Positions 37,201 to 48,300 of a stretch of DNA of 64,000 bases are shown in pieces; positions within the stretch are counted from its first letter, which is position 1; every line of letters starts with the position of its first letter. The DNA is taken from positions 70,932,841 to 70,996,840 of the forward strand of contig OX388349.1 of assembly GCA_947579665.1 (NCBI GenBank), written 5' to 3'. Origin of the DNA: Sympetrum striolatum (taxonomy: Eukaryota; Arthropoda; Insecta; Odonata; Libellulidae). The translations under genes and the position numbers were made by a program. The notes under the pieces are model-generated. The model saw only the letters and a list, made by a program, of their open reading frames with translations. It made no database searches and had not been told where the DNA came from.

Positions 37201-39224
37201 ATTCCCCACCAACTTTAACACGAAAGAATCTTCTCTTGGTCTCGACCCTCGCACACCTGGATTACTGGGCCAGCAGCCAAGGTTTCATGAGATGATATCA
37301 ATATCTACTCTCAAAATACTACTTCCAAATTTTTCATTCATTGCAGCATCTTGCTGCGGGGTAACCACGAAAAGGATGGTCATCATTTTATTAGTATACG
37401 CATCCTTTGGGAGTGTGTCCACTATGGGCTCACCTGGCGAAAGGGCGACCGATTCAATAGGAATGAATGAATCGCAGAAGACTGAATGACGTAGTGCGGG
37501 GAGCGTTGGAAGGGAAACCCGCAAGACCACTCATTACCGCATTCATGGCAGACATCTGTCCGGCTGCCTTGCGACGACTATTATATTAACCTATCATCAA
37601 ATGCATTTCATGCGTACAAACCTCTTCAGATCACATTAATGGTCAAATTTAAGCATATCACCACGATAAGAATGAGTTTATGAGCTGTTTATGGAACTGG
37701 GCTCCAAAACTCGGGTTTGTTTTTACTGCAGTTGAAATCATTCTGGAAAGTACCGTTGTTTCTCACTCCCACCGAGTTCAACTTTCCTCCGAGAATTATA
37801 ACGCTGAGTTGCATGGGGTAGTACGGAATGAGAAAGGCTTTTCTCCATGCAACCACAATCACACCATGCACACAACAATATACTCTGAATTCAAGGTGGG
37901 ACCATTACTCGTATTATTCTTAGTTTATCATAGATTCCTTTTCACATCATGGGCACAGTAGTGCAAGATTATTGCTATCAAGCCAGCTCTCCTGACATTA
38001 TATAATATTAATTATTTGAGTTTTTCACCGAATGATACAATTTTCTTCCTTGAAACGAAAATATGGTTCAGAGAGGGTAATGCTTGAATAATTTATTAAT
38101 ATTAAAATAAGAAATGGTATTTCCAGTTTCATTTTGTTCATCGTTACCGGTAATAAACGAATGCACGCAAAATAATGCAGCACAACCTTGAATTTTGAAA
38201 ACAAGTGTATGACTTGTATAAAAAAATAACATATAATATAAAGAATGTAGGTATTTGTGGAACTTACTGCTGATAATTTCTTCCACATAAGTTATGGGCA
38301 CGTTCATTTACAAGCTTGCTGATTGAATAATTTGGATGAATATCGACATTTTATTGCTTATTATGCCTATGCTAATAAGCAGGATTTATTGAAAGTTTGC
38401 ATTCCTATTTATCCTTTAAATTAACTTTTTTTATTTAACAAATAATCGTCAAGCTTCATGTCATATATACTTGAAGAAGAATCATGTTAGGTGATAAGAA
38501 TTTTTCTATTATTAAAGCAATAAAAAATATTCTAAGAATAATAATGGTCAGCGAATTTAAAAGTACATGCCAACATTTTAAAAACCAACTTCTTCGTATT
38601 CGTGTGTTGTCTACGTTTGCGCTAAATGTCTCGCTTTCAACGAAATTGATTTTCGATCTCTCTAATTTTCTCTTTTCGTTCTCCATACGAAAGTATACGT
38701 AACGAGGATCAAGTATTCAATAAAATATTCAAAAGCATGTCAAATAGAACTAATATGAGAATAACCATAAGTACTGGTGAGAGAAAAAAAACTAACGAGG
38801 AGTTTGAAAAAAGCTATTTTTATTGCTGAAAAAGAAAATGACTAAGGAAGGTGTGACAGGGTGAGAATAAGAAAAATAATTCCATCTAACTCATTTCATT
38901 CCACCATCGTTAAAGAGGAAAATAAGCCATTAATTGGAGGAGATTGGAGAGGAATTTTACCAGGAATGATGACAGGGCCGGATTACGACTTCAGTTGCCC
39001 AGAGGATGGATTTTTCTGACCATCCCTTCATACTTAAGCTTCTTGATGGCTCCAGGAACATAATTTTTCGAAATATTATTTTTAAATGTATCGACAGATA
39101 TTAATTGATTACTAATTTTGCCTAATTATGTTACTAATTCAGCAACAGAGTTTCTACGAATTAGAAGAAATTGATTAATTATAATTTATTTTGTAAACCA
39201 CGAAATAACTCCGGTTTCGAAGAT
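34213..39224. other. Non-coding stretch, probable Nbea 5' intron
   Basis: Short frames on both strands with no family likeness. The part 34320-35240 is GC- and CpG-richer and looks like candidate regulatory DNA. 35250-37200 and 37540-39220 are AT-rich with nothing recognised. A tRNA-like stretch at 37225-37300 is listed separately. Confidence 0.45.
37225..37300 (-). repeat. Possible tRNA-derived element
   Basis: On the minus strand the segment reads TTGGCTGCTGGCCCAGTAAT ... GAGGGTCGAGACC, with box A-like TGGCTGCTGGC and box B-like GGGTCGAGACC (one change from GGTTCGANTCC). Probably a decayed SINE head; no matching copy was seen in the window. Confidence 0.35.
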
Positions 39225-39345
39225 GTTCGATGAGTTAGCGGACCAGCCAATAACACGAAGGTCCGGGGTTTGAATCTTGGGTCATAATGCGTCGTAATAT
39301 GCGTCCGAAACTTACAAGGGTTAATTACGATAGAGGACTAATGTG
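39225..39345 (+). mobile_element. Possible tRNA-derived SINE fragment
   Basis: Box A match TAGCGGACCAG (39236-39246) and a degraded box B GGTTTGAATCT (39267-39277), followed by about 70 nt of unrelated body. The distance between boxes suits a tRNA head. The body was not matched to the other SINEs here. Confidence 0.4.
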
Positions 39346-39429
39346 GCTAACATTCTCCTAATAAAGAAATTATCGTTACATAAGACAATCCATCATGCAA
39401 GAGAATCGACGTCGCTGATGAAGTGGACC

Positions 39430-41030
39430 AGAGAAAAAAACCCATCAGAGAAAACCACTTCCAACCCATCGTTCCACCCCCGCCGTGGGACCCGACGAAA
39501 AAATTCCCGACCCTATCGATTGGCTGGCGGGAAAGCTACCCTCCTCACCCGGGGAAGATGGCCTCGCCCATCCCCGCAACCGCCCGTGGGGCGATGCAGG
39601 TCCGAAGGCCTTCCCCTCCTTCCCTTTCTACGACCCACGTATCGACCGGCGCTCGGGCAACTTCGTGCGCAGTCGTCGCCGCCCTCCCCTCGATGGCTCC
39701 CCTGCTTGACACACATCCTCGAGTCGGGCGAGGCACATAAGGGTAACATGTGTTTCACATCTGGCCGTGTGAGCCGTCGCAGCTTGCGTGTGTCCCCGCC
39801 GAGGGGTACCGACGAACCTCACATGTGTTCCACAGGAGTGCACGCGTGAAAAGTGGACTGTTATAGCGGCTCGGAAAAGTTAAGTGGGAAACTTGAATCT
39901 TCCAAGGAATCGATCTTTTTATCGCGGTAAATTCGTCCCCCCCTTTGCATACTTTCCGCCCCCGGTCGGTCCCCCAAATCCTCCCGTCGCCGTCCGCGGC
40001 CGCCAAGCGTCACCGCCGGCGAAATTCTACGCCCACCGATTCCCAAACAATTTGCGGGCAATATCGAACCCTCCCTTGATCGAGACATGGCGGGGATCGA
40101 ACCAAAGAGTGCCGAAAGTCAGGATTTTCGTCGCCTGAATGGGCGCTCGAAAAGCGCCGAACGGGGAGGAGGCGGCCACGGAGTCTGCAGGACGCTGTGA
40201 AGGATCTTTCCTCCCTCTCAATAAAACGGTGAGTCAGTCATTATCCCCAGACTGCCTGAAGGGCCCCAACCCCTGAGTGCGTTCCTTCGCCACACCGAGA
40301 CACAACAAACACCGGCGTCACCACAAGACCACAATCGACCGCGACGCATCCCCGGGAGGGACGGGGACGCAACTCCGAAATCTTTCCACGCATCTCCGAG
40401 ATAAGCACACCCTTACACCAGACGCTACGAAAATGTACACCTTCCATCCCGGCTATCGATCCGAATCGAACGAAGCTTTACGAAGTCCCGTTCGCGACTA
40501 AGATTCCTAACCCTGCCTCTGCCATGGCCGCCCTTTCACTCCCGTGCTTCGCTGAGATCCACTGCGTACACAATGACGCAGCTTTAGCCTGTGGGGGGGA
40601 AGGGGAAGGGATGTCTTTCGTGAATGTGTGTGTGTATGTGTGGCTCGCATCCGGGCACAGTAGATAGCAAAGGAGTGGGTGGTTGTGAGAAGGAAGAGGG
40701 GATGAAAGTAAGGTATGCCGACTTGACAACGGGGGGGAGCAACTGGGAGGGGGCGCGTATTGGCTATCAAAACGAAATCTCTGAGATGCGGCGAGCGGCC
40801 TTAGAAGTCAAAGCCAAGCCGGCAATGCTATCGCTCCGAAAGGAAAATCCATGGTTGGAAAGTGGTGATGAGTCTTACGGAGCTCCCCTTAGCAACACCG
40901 ACCACTCCCCGGCCCTACGTCAGCGGGTCACGTGATCCGTTTGGAGGCCACGAAGCTTTTATACGAGCCGTCTTCCTCGCTTTAAAACACCCCTTTCCTA
41001 CCCACCCGCACGCCATCTGTCTTCCGCGCT
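39430..41030. promoter_or_regulatory. CpG- and GC-rich island, candidate promoter of the plus-strand gene
   Basis: About 1.6 kb that is markedly GC- and CpG-rich between AT-rich flanks. Many overlapping frames in all six readings are a by-product of the composition, and none has recognisable domains. Near its right edge it holds the palindrome TCACGTGA (40928-40935) and a TATA-like TTTTATAC (40957-40964), in the orientation expected for plus-strand transcription toward the exon at 43322. Function is inferred from composition and position. Confidence 0.4.
40928..40935. promoter_or_regulatory. Palindromic E-box TCACGTGA
   Basis: Perfect 8-bp palindrome with a CACGTG core, the site type bound by USF/MITF/Myc-like bHLH-zipper proteins, about 25 nt before a TATA-like sequence. 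Confidence 0.4.
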
Positions 41031-43321
41031 AAAAAATAGAAACGCCGGGATGCGTGGAATGCTCGCCGTCGTCGAAAGGGAAATAAATGACAGTTTTATG
41101 GCGTGGCGAATTCGTATCTGATTGCCTGCATCGCTGTGAATGAATGCATTTTGTGCACGATTCCCTCAAATGCTTCCAAATCATTTCCTTCGATGGACAT
41201 TACATCGATTAACTACCATCGATGCCGAATATTTTGATTTATATCTCTCTCACAATGCTCTTGAGTTCCTTACACCAATTTATTTGTATTATTTTGTAAT
41301 CTGCTTCAGAAATTAATTTTATTTTACGGAGATGATAATTTCTGTTAATGGTAACTTAACAAAACCGTGTATATGTGTTCATTGGCCCTATATAGCTTAT
41401 GTTCCAAGATAATCCTTTTCAAAATAGTAATGGTATTGAGAAATATTACACAAATTTTGAAAAAAGGAGTTGCTGCCACTCTTATTTAATATATATTGTA
41501 TTATTTAGAATTCTCAAACGGTACAGTAGGATGGCTCTTAGACAATTCTGATATGCAATGTATGAAATAAGCACGCACAATAGCATCCTCATAGGAATTG
41601 CGATTTTTCTTTTCTGACCATATTTTGAAGGGAAAAATCATCTCTTGTAATAGGTGAAATTTCATATTAAAAATCTATTATATAAAATGAATAATATTTT
41701 ATATTTAGGAAAGCTTCATTAAAAAATTGCGATTCAAAAAAACCGAACTTCCAGTTATATCGTCTCGAGAGAGCCTCTCTCCAACATTGCCAGAGCGAAA
41801 AGCTTGGACGAAAAATATAATCTATCCTTGAACAGTTAAAAGCTTTAGCGAGGCTGTTTGTTCCTTCAAATTTCCTAATCAAACACCGCCCTAATAGCGC
41901 GAATTTCGCGTGAAAACATTCGACGAAATCCAAAGAGCTGACGAAATCAAAGGACCCCGAGAAGCAAGAAATCCAAATTGAGAAAATCCGCGGAATTAAG
42001 GATATATTTACGGGCGAATGGATTTCCCGAAAGCCTTTCGATGCAGCGGAGCGGAAAAAATCGACTCCGAAGATTTTTAATTTCGCCTAATGAAGACTTC
42101 TCCGATGGAATTTTTCCTCTTTCCTTCCTCTCGTTCGGCCTTTAATTCCATCCGAGAACAGGGTCCTTTTCCGCGAGAGTTAATTAATGCGGGAACAAGC
42201 TCCCGGGTCCTTTTCGACAGGGCATAATTTATCAAATTAATAATAAAGACCGCGTGGAAAAAAGTTTGATAAAACATCTTCGGGAGGTCTTGTTTTGGCG
42301 TGGTTAACGCAGGGAAACTTCCCCGGCATAGGTCGAAAATTCCGCTCCTAGCGCGTACCATTCTATTCACTTATTATTTCGACGTCGTTAAAGAGTCGTA
42401 TTTTGCCGGAATCGAGGCTTTTACACGAATGAGGAAAGCTGCAGGCTTTTTCTCGGTTGGAGCGCTTACATTCTCAGAGTTCGGCATAAATGCATGCGAA
42501 ATGTAGAATAAACTGCACGTGATCCTGTGGGAATTTTTTTTAATCTGCAAAGAATGGTTTCCATAAAGTCTTCCAGCCATAAATTTCTCCCATCAATGTA
42601 GTATTATTCTGAAGTGACCTAACCCACTAAATGTATTCGATCGTGAATTTTAAGAACTTATTTTCTTTCATAGCGAGGAATTTCTCGTTCTGAAATATAT
42701 AAAAAAAATCTTATTTTTACGATTAGATCGCAATTTTTCAAGCCCTTGTTATTCTAGAATCATTCGCGCAAGAATCTTATGTTCCCAGCTTTTCTTTTAT
42801 TTTTCTAAGTTGAATCCACTCCAAATTATGAATTGGAGATTTAAATTACTATAAAAACCTATAAATACGAATAATTTTTCCATATACCTATACGGATGAA
42901 ATCCTAAAAAATGCCATAAATTCAATAAAAACATATATCAAACTGACTGTCCTACGAATTCTTCATTTACGTCACAAACACTACTAACAAAAAATGGTTC
43001 ATCAATTCTACTTGCAACAATTTTCTGGCACGCGTACCTTGAATTTTACGGAAAGATACTACGAAGAAATATAATTTACGAGACAAATTATAAAAGCAAA
43101 AATAAGAAAATAGATACATATAAAATTGATAACCTAGGGAAGCCATCAATCTTCCGTAATAACTTAGGTTTAATAATGAGTGCCTTCAGACAGAGGAAAA
43201 GAGCAAAACTAAGCAAGCTTCAATCCCAGTTGAGTGGATTGCCTTTCTTTATGAGATTAAGTTATACTGTTCGCAGAAGCCTCACAATCAACTCCTCTTT
43301 CTCTTTGGTCATTAATTGCAG
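41031..43321. other. Non-coding stretch before candidate exon
   Basis: 41100-41900 is AT-rich. 41930-42520 is a GC/CpG-richer patch with homeodomain-type TTAATTAA and TTTCGA elements. 42600-43180 is AT-rich. No gene recognised. Confidence 0.4.
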
Positions 43322-43495
43322 ACAGGGAGGAGGGGGCGTCGATAGGAAGCCGCCAGGAGGTGGTGACCTCTGGCCGGTGATCTCGAAGACTGGGCAGCGA
43401 TGGCCGGAGACCCTGGGCACCAGAGTACTTGGGGTATTCGAGAGTTCCTCGGCTACTGGGACTCCCAAGTTGACGCGGCCTCTTTTCGGAAACGA
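43322..43495 (+). CDS. Candidate 5' exon of the BEN-domain gene
   Basis: A GC-rich 174-nt block in AT-rich DNA. It is preceded by a pyrimidine run and TTAATTGCAG and followed by a strong donor CGA|GTAAGT, so it looks like an internal exon. An ATG at 43400 with a favourable context (GCGATGG) opens a frame reading MAGDPGHQSTWGIREFLGYW then DSQVDAASFRKR, ending in phase 0 exactly at the donor. Acceptors just before 44978 (ATTAAG) or 44990 (CTAAAG) would continue the BEN-gene frame in the same phase. I do not recognise the peptide. The rest of the exon would be 5' UTR. A second plus-strand frame is open through the whole exon, and the opposite strand is also partly open. Confidence 0.45.
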
Positions 43496-44968
43496 GTAAG
43501 TTGCGCGAATGTCTCATTCGGCATTCTGAGTCTCCCTCAACATTTGCATACCATTAATTGGCTCCCATGGAGTGAGAATAGTGGTACACCTTTCTCTATA
43601 TGTAATAAATAGAAATAAATCTAAGAATAGAAAGTTGACTCACCTTATTTTTTTACGTAAATAAGTGATTTAGCTTTAAGTAAGTTCATATATCTCAATA
43701 TTTCTTATCGGATAAAATAGATAGTAATATCCAAGGATGGTTCATAAAAATGCTGACTAATTGCAGTGGAATATTCTAATGGACGTCTGATAAGCTTCTC
43801 AAAAATGTGTGCCTTAATACGGAAAAATATTTTCCTAAGTTTGATTGAATCGATCAATATAACATTCGGGGTACATTTTCATAAGTAGTTCATATTTCAG
43901 AGGTTTAAATACCATCTATTCCTCATTAAAAGTCGTAGAGTGTGAAACATAGTAGGCTTTCTAAGCCCCTAAAAAATGAACAACCTCATCAAACTTGAAT
44001 TACATAGCCAACCACCAAACTAAGAAGCAAATAATTGTGACTCAAAATGCGTTGGGTCTTTTCTGTGAAATCGGTTGGATGGTTCCACTGGACTGAATAG
44101 GAGGGATCCATACAGAGGCTTTCAATCAGCATTCGAAAGAGAAGATAAATTTAAAGAGGCTCTTCTCGGATAGTCGATTCACCTCCCAGTAGAAGAGCCG
44201 ATTTAAATCATCTATTTTCTCTCGAAGGGGTGAAAGGAAACGGCATCGAAATATATCATTAGACATACACCCATTGTGATCAAGAGAGAAATGTGAATGT
44301 TTGGCCACCGCCGAAAGGAAAATATTACTTCGATTCTCACTCTCTGACCAGCCTAAATCGTAAAATCGTAGAAAGGAAGCAATAGAAAACTTTCAAAAAA
44401 TCACACCAAATCCCTATATTCATGAAAACTTTGTGTCTAATTCATGAAAAATATTTAGATCTTAATAGAAATTTAAAAAACTTCTACCATCAATAAAAGT
44501 CAGAATTATTTCCAAAGAAACGAATTAACTATTGCATTAGCTGTTTCATATTCAGCTATGTAACCAAGACTCTCTTTAGACGGATCAATGGTTTTCTCTT
44601 TTGAAGAAAAATCAAAGCTATCGATAAAATAAAAAACGGTAGAGGTAAAGCTGATAGTAGACACCATTGTACTAATCCTAAAGTAGTAACTCATTTACTT
44701 CTATGATCTTTTAAAATAGCGAATAATCATTCCGGATAATCTATATTTATGCGTTCCAAAATTCATTCCTGTTCGATGACTATCATTATCCATATTTATG
44801 CGTTTCATTACTAACCATTTGAACGGCAATCATAGTATGAATATAATGAGAACTTTTCTTTGTTAACTTCGCATTTAATAATAATAAAGCTTCGCTGATA
44901 CAAAAATTAACAGCTACGATATTGGTAGTCAGCAATAGGCATAATTTTATACATATGTGTGTCCCTAT
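43496..44968. other. AT-rich gap between candidate exon and first BEN-gene coding exon
   Basis: Probable intron. No repeat or gene seen. 44090-44310 is less AT-rich. Confidence 0.45.
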
Positions 44969-44977
44969 ATGATTAAG

Positions 44978-45395
44978 ATGATACTAAAGGCGCGTTTGGC
45001 GCACCTGCTGGTTCCTTCCTTCTCATCCGAGCAGAAACTGCAGGAAGGCGCGGCGGCCGCTGGATGCCTCCGCGGTCCCGCCATCCAATCGCCGGAGCTT
45101 CCGCCTTCTGCGGCCGCCGCAGCCGCTGCAGCAGCCGCAGCCGCCTCTGGAGCCGCAGCGGCAGCCGCCGTGGCCGCCTCTTCCTCATCTTCCGGCAAAT
45201 CTCGCCGCATCGGAGGGGACGCGGCCGCCGCTGCAGCCGCTGCGGCAGCTGCGGCCGCGGCAGACGATATGGGAGACATTCATAAGCTATCGAGGGACGA
45301 ATTGGTGCAGAGGGTGCATTCCTTAGCGGTGCAGCTGCAGAATGCGAGAACGCTGATCGCTCAGCTGCAGCAGAGGAACGTTGAGCTACAAGAAG
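44978..45395 (+). CDS. BEN gene exon: Ala tracts and coiled coil
   Basis: MILKARLAHLLVPSFSSEQK, then three Ala-rich runs coded by mixed GCN codons, then MGDIHKLSRDELVQRVHSL and the leucine-rich heptads. Ends phase 1 at GAAG|GTTAGC. The acceptor side is uncertain because the frame is blocked by TAA at 44942-44944. Other frames through the Ala tract are open too, but only this one continues into the next exons. Confidence 0.85.
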
Positions 45396-48300
45396 GTTAG
45401 CTGCCACTTTCTAAGAAATGCTTGCGAAGAATTCCCCATTGGTGCTCTTGGCATTCAGTTAATCAAATATTTTTCTCTTCTTTTATAGGCCTAGGCGAGA
45501 GATTGGCGAGGACAGTGGAGGAATCTGTAAGGAGGAGTCTGTCAGACCTTGGAAGGTAAGAACCGCTTATATCTCTTAATGCTTTGTTACGCTTGCTCCG
45601 CAGATTTGTTTCCTCTTCCTTCTACATGCCTTGATATAAATAATGCCATTTATCAGTAAGAATGATTTTTATAGCTATATTTATTAGCTCCTATACTTTG
45701 TGCTTTTCTTTCTTCTTCAATTTCTTCTCATAGCATGACTCATTGCTAGTTTTACATTTTGTGGAGAAGATCTATTAAATTTGTAATCCTTTGTAATCCT
45801 CCTGTAACACTTCATAATAAACTTAAATATTTCCAATATAAATCGATTAAACCAAGTATCTAAAAGTATTAATCTAAAATATTAATTCACAGTTGTTGCC
45901 CTCTAAACAGTTTGAAGAATCTTAAGCGTAACCTTGAGACAATTTCAAACAAGTTCAAATCATTGACCCGAAATGTTAAGAACAGCTCAACTCGTAGGCA
46001 ATTGTAGTTTAATCGTATATCTCTAGAGCAGATTGCTGTAGTCCCTTCACTAGGACAGCTACTGTAGACTTAATCCGCAGAAGTATTAGGATTAACCTAG
46101 AGCCACATGAGCATGTCAGAGACCATCAACATCCACCTTGGCTCAGCTGAGATTCGAATCGTCCTTAGGTGTCCATCCACTCGCAGTTACTACGGAGCAG
46201 CTGAGGTCACCATGGTATCTCCTTCGCCCCAAGCGACGGACGGGGGCGGTGGAGGTAGCGGGGGCGGGGGAGGAGGCGGGGGTGGTCACCACGGACACCC
46301 TCACGGGGGTGGAGGCGGAGGGGGAGGAGGGGGCGGAGGCACCTCTGGGGACTTCTTCCCTGGATCGGGCGCATTCGGCGGCAGCGGGGGTGGAGGAGGC
46401 CCTGGGCCGTCGTCTTCGTCATCGTCCGCCCAGTTCCCAGTTCCGGCGGCGGTATGCTCTGCCCAATTGGCGCAGTCCGACGATGGCTCCCTGGTGAGTG
46501 CCATGGTGGTGTCAAGGCAGGAGGAAATGGTGTCTGGAGACTACGGTACGACTTGGGTGCCCGTCGAAGCTACAGATCGTCATTAGAGCGTTCTACACTC
46601 TACCGATTGATTTTCGCTGAGATCTCCGGCCTAATTAACATTGTGGAATATGGGGGCAGGACTAGGGTTTCCCATAGCGACATCTTGAAAGGCTAAAGTA
46701 ACGTGTTCGATATCTCAATGCAGTCAGCGCAGATGGAGTAGTTAGGCGGTCTTTGTATAAAAATGCATGACGTCGACTCCAATAGCAAGTATCAGTAAAT
46801 GAGGCTTTATATCGATCCGACAGTGTCTTATTTTTAGAATACGACGTATATTTTGAGAAGTTCCTAAAAGTTAGCAAGGCGCTCGTCAAGATTTTAAAGG
46901 ACGTTCCTTAGACACTCAAGTAAATTAGTTAGAAGACAACGTCAGGAATGAGTCCAACCATTTTGTCTGATCTCTTGCCTTAGTTACCTCATGTACCAGG
47001 GTATTTCAGTATATTATAAAGGAATAATACGATAAGTTAGGTTTCAGTATCCAGTCTAATGTTTGCAACATCCTTAGTTTAAAAGTTACAGTAGATAAAA
47101 ATAGGGAAGTCCTAAATATTCACTTCCAACACCTACGAGGGAAACTATATATTCATTACTTTCCAAAAATTCATTTTCCTAAAATAAGTCGAAGGTAAAT
47201 AAACACGACAGAATTTAGTAAATTAACAGTATCAGATAAACCACTAATGTCTAAGTATACAGTTGGAGCATTAATACCCATTCCACAACATTAGCAGCAA
47301 TGAATTGGACGAAACCTTGCACGAATAGTGAGAGTAAGTAGTCTAAAAGAGTTCTAAACGCGTCATATCAATTAGCAGAGACACATAAAATTAATAAATT
47401 TTCTAGTTCCCGAAAGCGGGACGTGACAAATGATGCTATTTTATACAGCATTCATTAGACTGTAAACACTGTGATAGACCTGAAAGTTGCATTAATGGAT
47501 ATATACATATACATACATATATTAAAGAAATTCGCATTCATATATATCAAAATATGATAGTTTCGTGGCACTATAACATTATATAAGGAATATTTATAGT
47601 CAGCATAGAAAAATACCTGTGATAGACTGATATGAACATGACATTTTACGTAGCGCGATACTAAAGTCAGCAACCCTGTAAGAGAGTATAGAGCATATCT
47701 AGTGATTTTGCGACCAGTTTTACCCCCAACATTGCGATACACAAGCGGTGATAATAAACTTGTGATACGTAAAAGCAATTGTGATAAAGAACCTTAATGT
47801 TCCTTAGCAATGATACGTTTTCCCAAGTCTACCGCATGTTTCTTACATCTGTCAACGGAATTTCTACAGGAGAAATTTACTACTTTTGTAAGCATATACT
47901 CCTAAAACTTGTGTAAGATACGGGAAAATGTATTTTTAAATTGTTCATGATATACCTGAATTATATACCTAAAACTGTGAATAAAGTGATGAAATAAAAG
48001 ATTACCAGATGCGTTTTCAGTATCGGAAACATATATCCCTCAACTGATCGCAACGAAATCGAGAAAAAATATTTATTCAGTTCCTTCAATATTTCCAAGC
48101 TTAATTTAATTATGACAGAAAAATCATAGCAAACAAATACCATTAAATTTGAAGGGCTTCTCGAACCCGATTCTGGAGAAAAAGTATACGCATACTATGT
48201 ATTTATCAGATACATATGTGTTTGGTGTAAACACGCTAATTCACATACGCATCCGTGTATGAGGAAAAAAACAAAAAGAGCTTAAGATGATTGGACGAGA

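Noticed and set aside
39343..39849. 168-codon plus-strand open frame in the GC-rich island
   Set aside because: All six readings are open here because of GC content. The peptide has no domain, splice sites or plausible composition.
43257..43517. Minus-strand frame across the candidate exon block
   Set aside because: Splice signals at the block edges are canonical on the plus strand only.
46107..46186. Upstream extension of the Gly-tract exon frame (MSMSETINIHL...)
   Set aside because: The frame is open, but the acceptor at 46186 joins the coiled-coil exon in phase; the extension is intronic in that model. An alternative first exon here cannot be excluded.
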